The notes under the pieces are model-generated. The model saw only the letters and a list, made by a program, of their open reading frames with translations, did not search any database and was not told where the DNA came from. A stretch of 34,382 bases of DNA from HGM11416 sp964532155 (lineage in GTDB: Bacteria > Bacillota > Clostridia > Christensenellales > Borkfalkiaceae): positions 1 through 34,382 of the forward strand of contig CAZHGN010000013.1 of the NCBI GenBank assembly GCA_964532155.1, in the 5' to 3' direction. The position numbers and the translations under genes are program-made. Shown here one piece after another: positions 22,333-29,446 of the stretch (the stretch's first letter is position 1; each line of letters begins with the position of its first letter).

Positions 22333-23619
22333 TTAAGCAACCTCGTTGTTATTCATAAGGAATGCAAAAAGCTTGTCGATAATAATGGATTTTTTGATAT
22401 AATCAAGCTGGCGCTCGGGCATTGCCGCCTTATACTCTTCAAAATCTTTTTCAACGGATTTAGCCTGCTCTGCAATCTTGGCGTCGACTTCTTCGTCTGT
22501 AGCGTCGATTCCTTCGACCTCGATAATCTTTTCAACGATAAGCTGCGATTTTGCTCTAACCTTTGCGTTTTCGGTAAACCCTTTGCGATAGTCTTCCATC
22601 GTTTGGTTGGTGTATTTCAAATAATCTTCCAAACGAAGACCTTGATACATCATACGATAGGACATCTCTTCAACCATAGAATCGATCGTTCTTTCGATAA
22701 TGCAATCGGGAAGGTCGACTTCGGAGTCGTCGGATATCATCTTGACGAGCTTGTCTTCGGTTTCACGCTTTGCCTTTTCGTCATTGGCTTTGGTCATTTC
22801 TTCTTTGCGTTTAGCTTTGTAAGCCTCAACGCTTTCTTCGCCGGTAGCGTCTTTAATAAAGTCGTCGTTAAGCTCGGGAAGTTCTTTAACTTTGATCGAG
22901 TGAAGCTTAATAGCAAACACCGCAACCTTGCCGGCAAGTTGTTCGGCGTAGTCGTCGGGGAACTTGACGGTTATATCGCGTTCGGAACCGATGGTCATTC
23001 CGATAATCTGTTCTTCGAAACCGGGAATAAACGTCTTGCTGCCGATAACCAACCTTTGATGCTCGGCGGTACCGCCCTCGAATTTTTCGTTATCTATAGA
23101 ACCGGAGTAATCGATTTCGCAAATATCTCCGTCGAGAACGGCTCTGTCGGTAACTTCGATTTCGCGAGAATTTCTTTCTCTGAGTTTTTCAACCTCGGCA
23201 TCGACGTCGGCATCGGTTACATTATACTCAACCTTTTCGATTTTTATACCCTTATATTTTCCGAGCTTGACTTCGGGCTTTAAAGGCGCAAGGGAAACGA
23301 TCGTAACGCTTCCGTCGTCGTTAAACTTCAAATCGTCGATAGACGGTCCGTCGATAGTTTCGTACTCTGTTTCTTTTTCGAGCGCGTCGAAATAGTTATC
23401 CGAAAAAGCATTGTTTAAAGCGTCCTCGAAAAGCGCTTGCTCGCCGTAATACTTTACAAAATAACTGTAAGGAACGTGTCCTTTACGGAAGCCGGGCACG
23501 GAATATTTCTTTTTATTTTTCTCGTAAGCCTTCAAATTAGCTTCGTGCCATTCTTCTTTGGTGAGCTGCATAGTCATTTTCAGCTCGTTCTTTTCTGTTT
23601 TTTCAACGGTATAATTCAT
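22333..23619 (-). CDS. tig: Trigger factor
   Basis: A ribosome-bound chaperone and prolyl isomerase that receives nascent chains at the exit tunnel. The N-terminal ribosome-binding domain has the signature GFRKGHVP (about 43-50). The FKBP-like PPIase domain (about 150-240) includes GDICEIDYSGSIDNEKFEGG and IPGFEEQIIGM. A helical C-terminal chaperone domain completes the 428 residues. The frame opens to 23664, but the promoter predicts a transcript start near 23648. The ATG at 23619 has AGGAG 10 nt upstream and the family N-terminus, so it is preferred. First gene of the tig-clpP-clpX unit. Confidence 0.97.
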   Translation of the reverse strand: MNYTVEKTEKNELKMTMQLTKEEWHEANLKAYEKNKKKYSVPGFRKGHVPYSYFVKYYGEQALFEDALNNAFSDNYFDALEKETEYETIDGPSIDDLKFNDDGSVTIVSLAPLKPEVKLGKYKGIKIEKVEYNVTDADVDAEVEKLRERNSREIEVTDRAVLDGDICEIDYSGSIDNEKFEGGTAEHQRLVIGSKTFIPGFEEQIIGMTIGSERDITVKFPDDYAEQLAGKVAVFAIKLHSIKVKELPELNDDFIKDATGEESVEAYKAKRKEEMTKANDEKAKRETEDKLVKMISDDSEVDLPDCIIERTIDSMVEEMSYRMMYQGLRLEDYLKYTNQTMEDYRKGFTENAKVRAKSQLIVEKIIEVEGIDATDEEVDAKIAEQAKSVEKDFEEYKAAMPERQLDYIKKSIIIDKLFAFLMNNNEVA

Positions 23620-23654
23620 ATCTATATCACTCCTAAGCATTCGTTGCTTAAAGC

Positions 23655-23683
23655 ATTTTAACAAATCGAACGAAAAAAGTAAA
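23655..23683 (-). promoter_or_regulatory. Promoter of tig
   Basis: TTTACT, 17-bp spacer, TAAAAT on the - strand; start near 23648. It lies back to back with the rqcH promoter. Confidence 0.8.
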
Positions 23684-23711
23684 GTTAATAACGCGTTGTT
23701 TTCATTTTTAA

Positions 23712-23740
23712 TTTACTTTTAAAGCAAATTATTATATAAT
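23712..23740 (+). promoter_or_regulatory. Promoter of rqcH
   Basis: TTTACT, 17-bp spacer, TATAAT. The leader is about 86 nt and contains only a small CAGC/GCTG hairpin. Confidence 0.8.
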
Positions 23741-23832
23741 AATAGGGCAAAATCAGCATAAAAGCTGTTAAAGCAAAAAATAATAAGCCAAAAACGCTTT
23801 TTAAAAACAAAAAAATAACGAACGGAGCGATT

Positions 23833-25560
23833 ATGCCTCAAGACGCCGCAACGCTAAACAGACTCGCAAACGAACTTAACCATTTGTTTGTGGGCGCAAA
23901 AGTAAATAAAATTACCCAACCGACAAACGACGAGATTATACTTTTTCTATATTCAAAATACGGCAACGCGCGCCTTTCGGTATGCGTCAGCGCAATCGGC
24001 GCACGAGTCGGCATTACCGAGATAGAACGAGCAAATCCCCAAACACCGCCCGCCTTTTGCATGCTTTTGCGCAAGCATTTAACGGGCGCGACCGTAAAAA
24101 GCATTTCGGCGTTAAAAGACGAGCGTATCATACGCATTGCCTTCGACGGAAAAAACGATTTTATGGAATACGCCGAAAAAGAACTTTACGCCGAAATAAT
24201 GGGCAAATATTCAAATGCGATTTTTTGCGAGAACGAGAAAATATTGTCGACCGTTCGTCCCATCGCGCTCGACCTCGAAAAAGACCGCGTTCTACTCCCG
24301 GGCGCAAAATATGCTTTACCCCGCTCCCAAAACAAGGTTAGCCTGTACGACGAAGAAGGTTTTTGCCAACTGCTTGCAAACAGAAGCGACGGCGATATCG
24401 CAGAATTTATTTTCAATAACGTAGTCGGCTTATCGGCGCAAACCGCAAAAGAAGTATGCCACCGCTACTTTAACGACACCGTACTTTATGCTCCTATCGA
24501 AAGCTCGTCCGATTTTAGGAATTTCGCAATTACTTTCATCGAAAAAGAAAATAAGCCATGCGTTTTATTGCGCGACGGAAAACCCACCGACTATTTCTTT
24601 TGCGAATACTCGACTCTTTCGGGCGAAAAAATCTTTTTCGAACATATAACCGACGCCGAAACATATTTTTTCGACGAAAAAAAGAAGATTCGGGATCTAA
24701 CCGAACTCAAAAACAAGCTTTTATCAATAGTAAACTCCGTTTTGAAAAAAGAAAAAAAGAAGCTAAGCCAAATTTCGGACAAACTTTTATCGTGCAAGGA
24801 TGCCGAAACGGTCAGAAGACAAGGCGAACTTATCGTTTCCAACGTTTACCGTATCAAAAAAGGCGACTCTTTCGTTATAGTAGACGATTATTATAACGAC
24901 AACGCAAAACTCAAAATCACACTCGAAGAACAGTTATCCCCCAACCAAAACGCGCAAAAATATTTTAAGCGCTATACCAAACTGAAAAACACGGTAAAAG
25001 CCGTTATTCCGCAAAAAGAACAGACCGAGAGCGAAATCGATTATCTGCAGTCCGTTCTTGCCGAATTAAATACGGCAAACGACTTAAAATCCCTGAACTT
25101 AATACGAGAAGAGCTTATCGAAGGCGGTTATATAAGACTGCCGAGCGATAAATCGGCAAACGCCAAGAAGAAAAAAGATACCGCAACCGAAAAATACAGA
25201 ACGTTCGAATACTCAGGCTATAAAATTCGTGCGGGAAAAAATAACATCCAAAACGACAGACTCACGGCGACGGCAAAGCCTTCCGATTGCTGGCTTCACG
25301 TTAAAGATTATCACTCGGCGCACGTCGTAATCGAAAGCAACGGCGGACACGTTCCCGACGAAATAATAGAGATTGCCGCTCAAATATGCGCATATTACAG
25401 CGAAGCGCGCGGCGGAAGCAAAGTCGCCGTCGACTACACGCTGAAAAAATACGTAAAAAAGCCCCCGAAATCAAAATTCGGGAGCGTAATATACACCGAT
25501 TTTAAAACAATTCTCGTCTCCCCCGATTCCCATGGTAATTTGGAAACGAAAGACGATTAA
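23833..25560 (+). CDS. rqcH: Ribosome quality-control factor RqcH (NFACT/FbpA family)
   Basis: RqcH binds split 50S subunits carrying stalled peptidyl-tRNA and recruits tRNA-Ala to add C-terminal alanine tails, which mark the chain for ClpXP and other proteases. The 575 residues match the Bacillus protein in length. An NFACT-N domain (about 1-230) opens with NRLANELNHLFVGAKVNKI. A coiled-coil middle (about 265-430, rich in E and K) follows. The C-terminal NFACT-R domain (about 455-560) contains GKNNIQNDRLT and DCWLHVKDYHSAHVVI. Older annotations call it fibronectin-binding protein FbpA. GGAG lies 5 nt before the ATG. It is divergently transcribed from tig-clpP-clpX, the tail-degrading protease, a fitting neighbour. 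Confidence 0.95.
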   Translation: MPQDAATLNRLANELNHLFVGAKVNKITQPTNDEIILFLYSKYGNARLSVCVSAIGARVGITEIERANPQTPPAFCMLLRKHLTGATVKSISALKDERIIRIAFDGKNDFMEYAEKELYAEIMGKYSNAIFCENEKILSTVRPIALDLEKDRVLLPGAKYALPRSQNKVSLYDEEGFCQLLANRSDGDIAEFIFNNVVGLSAQTAKEVCHRYFNDTVLYAPIESSSDFRNFAITFIEKENKPCVLLRDGKPTDYFFCEYSTLSGEKIFFEHITDAETYFFDEKKKIRDLTELKNKLLSIVNSVLKKEKKKLSQISDKLLSCKDAETVRRQGELIVSNVYRIKKGDSFVIVDDYYNDNAKLKITLEEQLSPNQNAQKYFKRYTKLKNTVKAVIPQKEQTESEIDYLQSVLAELNTANDLKSLNLIREELIEGGYIRLPSDKSANAKKKKDTATEKYRTFEYSGYKIRAGKNNIQNDRLTATAKPSDCWLHVKDYHSAHVVIESNGGHVPDEIIEIAAQICAYYSEARGGSKVAVDYTLKKYVKKPPKSKFGSVIYTDFKTILVSPDSHGNLETKDD

Positions 25561-25662
25561 CGAAAAACTGCTGTTTTACGTTGTTTGAAACGTATTTTGT
25601 ATGATTTTGATCAATGATTTTGCCGTATAACCGCTGCAACGGAATGCTTGCAAAACAGTCTC

Positions 25663-26493
25663 TCATCCTATGCAATATTTTTCAATGCCGAAGCCGACTC
25701 CGCCCTCTTCGCAAGACGGAACAACGACGTCGGCAATTTTTTTAACCTCTTCGTTGCCGTTTGCGGTCGCAATACCGATACCTGCAACCTCGAGCATGCT
25801 CGCGTCGTTCATTTCGTCGCCGAAGCAAACGAGTTTTTCCCTGTTTTTTCCTAATATTTCGCAAAGCCTAAGCACCGCCGCGCCTTTAGAAACGCCCTTT
25901 GCCATTACGTCGATGTGTTCGCCGTTACTGCAAATAACCTCGTAGTCGTCGCCGACTATTTCGGTTACGTCGGCAAGCATCCGAGGGCGAAGAAGGTCGT
26001 TCGTGTAAAAAAGCACCTTGCCGCTCGTATACCCTTCACGCTTAAAAAGTTCGCTTACCGGTTCGTCGCAATCGCATATAGGCACGTGGCAACGCTTGGC
26101 GTACGCCCTATAATCGTCGTTAAGCCCGTTAACCGTCAGTACGTCGTTCGGGTAAACTTGTATTCGCCGCCCGGTTTCTTCGGCATAGCGAAGAAGCTTA
26201 ACGCAAGTTTCGTTATCGACGTGGTTTTTATAAACCTTTTCTCCGGTATCCGCGTTGCATATTTCCGCACCATTAAAACTTATAACGTAGCCGCTGAAGC
26301 CGTATTCCTTATAAAACTTGACTATAGACGACGTCATTCGTCCGGTCGAAATACAAAAGGTACCGCCCGCCGCGACAAAATTCCTTATTGCCGATAGTGC
26401 CCTTTCGTGTATTCCTACCGCCGAAGAAAACAGCGTTCCGTCAAAATCGCTTATTGCGAAATCGCAATACTTCTCTTTCAAACTTTTAATCAT
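25663..26493 (-). CDS. Cof-type HAD-superfamily phosphatase (HAD-IIB)
   Basis: A 276-residue cytoplasmic phosphatase likely acting on sugar phosphates or cofactors such as FMN or PLP; the exact substrate is not readable. Motif I is SDFDGTLF (D16 nucleophile, D18), motif II ISTGRMTSS, motif III lysine in SGKVLFYT, and motif IV FGDEMNDASML, with the family's C2B cap between. The ending EEGGVGFGIEKY is typical of Cof proteins. The start has no Shine-Dalgarno sequence, and the promoter -10 ends 6 nt before the ATG, which predicts a leaderless mRNA. Between its stop and rqcH, 25561-25662 contains no strong terminator. Confidence 0.92.
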   Translation of the reverse strand: MIKSLKEKYCDFAISDFDGTLFSSAVGIHERALSAIRNFVAAGGTFCISTGRMTSSIVKFYKEYGFSGYVISFNGAEICNADTGEKVYKNHVDNETCVKLLRYAEETGRRIQVYPNDVLTVNGLNDDYRAYAKRCHVPICDCDEPVSELFKREGYTSGKVLFYTNDLLRPRMLADVTEIVGDDYEVICSNGEHIDVMAKGVSKGAAVLRLCEILGKNREKLVCFGDEMNDASMLEVAGIGIATANGNEEVKKIADVVVPSCEEGGVGFGIEKYCIG

Positions 26494-26499
26494 AACGGC

Positions 26500-26528
26500 A
26501 TTTTAGCATAAAGCAATAGTGATGTAAA
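26500..26528 (-). promoter_or_regulatory. Promoter of the HAD phosphatase gene (leaderless)
   Basis: TTTACA, 17-bp spacer, TAAAAT preceded by TGC (extended -10) on the - strand. The seventh base after the -10 is the A of the start codon. Confidence 0.75.
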
Positions 26529-26554
26529 GCAAATTACGGTTCAAAAAACCGTTT

Positions 26555-26665
26555 TACACTGTAACCGTAGCTTAATAAATTGTGTTTTTACCCGCCCGAT
26601 TTTATTTTTTTAACAAATACAGTATGCGCCTATAAAACAGTTGTCTTTTTTGGAAAAACAGTGTA
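26555..26665. promoter_or_regulatory. Repeat cluster between HAD and pheB-like genes, possible operators
   Basis: TACACTGT (26555-26562) is the inverse of ACAGTGTA (26658-26665), which overlaps the -10 of the pheB-like gene. AAAACAGT occurs at 26634 and again 21 bp later at 26655. ACGGTT/AACCGT forms a hairpin at 26536-26552, just outside this span. The repeats are seen; operator function is inference. Confidence 0.3.
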
Positions 26666-26669
26666 TAAT
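26641..26669 (+). promoter_or_regulatory. Promoter of the pheB-like gene
   Basis: TTGTCT, 17-bp spacer, TATAAT. Predicted start near 26676. Confidence 0.75.
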
Positions 26670-26697
26670 CATATAAAAAGGAGATAACTATTCTAAC

Positions 26698-27129
26698 ATG
26701 GACGATAAGTATTTAATCGTAAGCACTTCGGTTTTACCCGAATACCTAATCAAAGTAGTTGAGGCGCGTGAACTCATTGAAAGCGGAGACCTCAGCATAA
26801 GCCAAGCTTGCATCGAAAAAGGCATAAGCCGTTCGACCTTTTACAAGTATAAGGACAACGTTTTCCGCCCGTCACACAAGTACGGCAAAAAAAGCATTTT
26901 CGCCTTTAAAATGGCTGACGAAAAAGGCGTTTTGAGCAAAGTTTTATCGGTAATTTTCGAATACAACGCAAATGTAATAGCAATTAACCAAGCAATGCCG
27001 ATAAAAAACTATTCCTACGTTACCATAACGATCGATATGAGCGATACCAACGCCAATCTTCAAGAATTGACAAAAAAACTAAAACAAATTCAATACGTCA
27101 AGAGCGCGAACATAATCGCATTCGAGTAA
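26698..27129 (+). CDS. PheB-like (UPF0735) protein with HTH and ACT domains
   Basis: A 143-residue protein of the PheB/UPF0735 family. The N-terminal part (about 33-52, SISQACIEKGISRSTFYKYK) looks like a helix-turn-helix. The C-terminal part (67-143) is an ACT domain, a module that usually binds amino acids, with the pattern KMADEKGVLSKVLSVIFEYNANVIAINQA. The family often lies beside homoserine or phenylalanine genes; here it precedes asd and aspartokinase, suggesting amino-acid-dependent control of the aspartate pathway. Its biochemical role is unproven. The AAGGAGATAA ribosome site is unusually far from the ATG (14 nt after GGAG), with no closer in-frame start. A strong terminator follows the stop. 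Confidence 0.88.
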   Translation: MDDKYLIVSTSVLPEYLIKVVEARELIESGDLSISQACIEKGISRSTFYKYKDNVFRPSHKYGKKSIFAFKMADEKGVLSKVLSVIFEYNANVIAINQAMPIKNYSYVTITIDMSDTNANLQELTKKLKQIQYVKSANIIAFE

Positions 27130-27146
27130 CCGTACATACATTTCTA

Positions 27147-27184
27147 ACCGTCGATGCATATATTAATGTATCGACGGTTTTTTT
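27147..27184 (+). terminator. Intrinsic terminator touching the asd start codon
   Basis: A 13-bp stem (ACCGTCGATGCAT with ATGTATCGACGGT, one G-U), loop ATATTA, then seven T (27178-27184). The next base is the A of the asd ATG. Confidence 0.92.
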
Positions 27185-28159
27185 ATGAAAAAATACGATA
27201 TAGCCGTAGTCGGCGCAAGCGGTTTGGTCGGACAAACCTTTCTTAAAATATTGGACGAAGAGTGTTTCCCGCTAAAAAAACTTTATCTTTTCGGCGGAAA
27301 TAACAGCGCCGGAACGAAAATTTTTTTTAAAGAAAAAGAATACGAAATAAAACCGACAAAAGAAAATGCACCGCGCGCCGATTTCACGTTGCTCGCAACC
27401 GATCAAACGGTATCGCGCGGGTACGTTGAAAAAACGAAAACTCACGGCGTGATAATAGATAATTCTTCGGCTTTTAGAATGAACGAAGCCGTTCCACTCG
27501 TCGTGCCCGAAATCAATATTAAAACGGCTTACGAGCAAAAACTTATTGCCAACCCGAATTGCACTACGGCGATTTGCGCAATTCCGCTAAGCGCATTACA
27601 TAGACGCTACGGACTAAAAAAAGTACGTTTTTTTACTTACCAATCGGTTTCGGGGAGCGGAAAAAACGGACTTGCCGCCTTAGACGGCGAAAAAGATTTT
27701 TATAAACACGATATAAGGCAGACTTGCATTCCGCAAATAGGCGCGTTCGGCGCAGACGGCTATACCGAAGAAGAAACGAAAATGAAAAACGAACTAAGGA
27801 AAATACTTGGTCTTCGCGATTTGCCTATAAGTGCGACTTGCGTGCGAGTTCCTATAAAATACTGCCACTCGATAGCGGTTTCCGTCGTTTTACAGCAAAA
27901 GTTTAACGTAACGGACGTAGTAGAATTATTTAAACAAACGCCGGGATTAGCGGCATGCGACGGCGCGAGCGGCAACGAATACCCTTTATCAACGGTCGGC
28001 TACGGCTCAAACGAAGTGTATGTCGGTCGAATTAGAAAAGACGATGCTGAAGAAAACGCACTGTTGTTCTACGCCCTGTCGGATAACCTTAGGCGCGGCG
28101 CGGCATATAATGCTTATAAAATTATAAGAAGTCTAATAGATCGCGATGAACGTATATAA
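27185..28159 (+). CDS. asd: Aspartate-semialdehyde dehydrogenase
   Basis: Reduces aspartyl-phosphate to aspartate semialdehyde with NADPH, the branch point to lysine/diaminopimelate, threonine and methionine. The 324-residue length is normal. NADP-binding GASGLVGQTF is at 10-19, catalytic C126 in NPNCTTAI, then SVSGSGKNG. The substrate residues are R221 and H228 in RVPIKYCHS, where the usual xGHS glycine is Cys (C227). No Shine-Dalgarno sequence exists: the ATG directly follows the U-tract of a strong terminator. The conserved N-terminus leaves no other plausible start. It overlaps the aspartokinase gene by 14 nt. Confidence 0.95.
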   Translation: MKKYDIAVVGASGLVGQTFLKILDEECFPLKKLYLFGGNNSAGTKIFFKEKEYEIKPTKENAPRADFTLLATDQTVSRGYVEKTKTHGVIIDNSSAFRMNEAVPLVVPEINIKTAYEQKLIANPNCTTAICAIPLSALHRRYGLKKVRFFTYQSVSGSGKNGLAALDGEKDFYKHDIRQTCIPQIGAFGADGYTEEETKMKNELRKILGLRDLPISATCVRVPIKYCHSIAVSVVLQQKFNVTDVVELFKQTPGLAACDGASGNEYPLSTVGYGSNEVYVGRIRKDDAEENALLFYALSDNLRRGAAYNAYKIIRSLIDRDERI

Positions 28160-29387
28160 ATTCGGCGGCAGTTCGCTTGCAAACGCGTCTCGAATAAGAG
28201 TGGTAGCCGAAATAGTAAAAAAAATAACGTCGGGTATAATCGTCTTGTCGGCAATAGGTAAAACAACGCCTGCGGACGAAAAAATAACCGATTTACTTAT
28301 AAAACTATGCAAAAATAAAGAAAACTGCGCCGAGATTGTAAAAAAAATTAAAGATAAATTCATCAAAGCGGCTTATGAGTTACACACGCCCGCTTGTTTT
28401 TATACGGAATTAAATGATTTTTTCGATAAAATCACTATGTGCGACAATAATTATATCGTCAGTCGAGGCGAATATTTTACGGCAAAACTCTTTTCGTATT
28501 TTACTCAAATTCCATTCGTCGATTCGGCAGACATAATAAAATTCGATAAAAACGGAGTGTATTCGCATTTTTTAACGCAAAAAGAAATATCGGCAAATAA
28601 AGCTAACCTTATAATTACTTGCGGATTTTACGGCAGCGACACCAAAGGCAATATCGTTCTTTTCCCGAGAGGGGGCGGCGACACGACCGCCGCTTGCCTT
28701 GCTAAAGCGCTTGGCTCCGATTATTTATACGATTATACGGACGTCGGCGGTTTAAAAGCTATCCCGCCCGCACTATCGAAAAAAGGTCGTACCGTTAATA
28801 AAATCTCAATTAAAGACCTTGACTATTTGGCAAAAAACGGAACCGAACTATTTGCAAAAGAAGGCACAAAATATCTTCACGAAAAGACGTCTTTAGTCAT
28901 ATTAAACAGTTTCAAAAAAGACGGCGAAACAATTGCAAGCAAAACCGTTTTTAGCCGTGAAAACAACTTGTTCACCATTAAAAAAGACCTTATTCTCTTA
29001 AAAATCATAGTTCATAATAACAAGGATTATTTTCAGTGTTTATGCGGTATTTTTAATTTTTTTATGTCACGCAAAATTATATTTGCCGACTTTTTTAAAA
29101 GCAAGAACGAAGTCTTTATTGCGCTAAGAAAATGCGATTATATAAAACTTTACGAAGGACATTTAAATGATTTTTCCATAGCGAACGTAACCGCCCTACA
29201 CTTTCTTTTTTCGGACAACAGAAGGAAAAGTAATAACGCAAAAAGACTAACCGAAAAAATACGATCTGCAACCTCCAAATGCGTTATTCATTGCAATAAG
29301 CAAAGAAATATCGTGACCGCTTATATATACGACGGCGTGATTAATAAAGAAAAAATAAAACGCCTTGCCGAACATTTTGCAAATTAA
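28146..29387 (+). CDS. Divergent aspartate kinase
   Basis: Phosphorylates aspartate, the first step of the aspartate pathway. The 413-residue protein has KFGGSS (5-10), SRGEYFTAKL with E109, FPRGGGDTTA (173-182; usually GRGGSDTTA) and YTDVGG (197-202; usually TDVDG). The region DYLAKNGTELFAKEGTKYLHEKT corresponds to the family's 'GAKVLHPRT' stretch but has HE in place of HP. The DPR motif after TDVDG is lost (IPPA). The C-terminal 135 residues should be two ACT domains, but their usual glycine and proline motifs are not visible. The frame is intact, and coupling to asd argues for function. Feedback control may be altered. Start ATG overlaps asd; its ribosome site is weak. Confidence 0.85.
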   Translation: MNVYKFGGSSLANASRIRVVAEIVKKITSGIIVLSAIGKTTPADEKITDLLIKLCKNKENCAEIVKKIKDKFIKAAYELHTPACFYTELNDFFDKITMCDNNYIVSRGEYFTAKLFSYFTQIPFVDSADIIKFDKNGVYSHFLTQKEISANKANLIITCGFYGSDTKGNIVLFPRGGGDTTAACLAKALGSDYLYDYTDVGGLKAIPPALSKKGRTVNKISIKDLDYLAKNGTELFAKEGTKYLHEKTSLVILNSFKKDGETIASKTVFSRENNLFTIKKDLILLKIIVHNNKDYFQCLCGIFNFFMSRKIIFADFFKSKNEVFIALRKCDYIKLYEGHLNDFSIANVTALHFLFSDNRRKSNNAKRLTEKIRSATSKCVIHCNKQRNIVTAYIYDGVINKEKIKRLAEHFAN

Positions 29388-29408
29388 AAGGCGGCAAAAG
29401 CCGCCTTT
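29387..29408. terminator. Bidirectional terminator between aspartokinase and htpG
   Basis: AAAGGCGGC, loop AAAA, GCCGCCTTT: 9 bp. It gives T-runs on both strands (three to four), and the genes converge here. Confidence 0.8.
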
Positions 29409-29446
29409 ATGCTATTTCAAAATATGCACCGTATTTACACCGCGTA

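Noticed and set aside
22603..23283. 226-codon open frame on the + strand
   Set aside because: Antisense to trigger factor, low-complexity F/G-rich translation, no ribosome site.
23833..25560. Fibronectin-binding adhesin annotation
   Set aside because: No signal peptide or anchor; the NFACT-N, coiled-coil and NFACT-R layout is RqcH.
25915..26397. 160-codon open frame on the + strand
   Set aside because: Antisense to the HAD phosphatase, whose catalytic motifs are all in the - frame.
27130..27184. Lysine riboswitch or T-box ahead of asd
   Set aside because: The gap is only 55 nt and holds a single terminator hairpin; both RNA classes need far more sequence.
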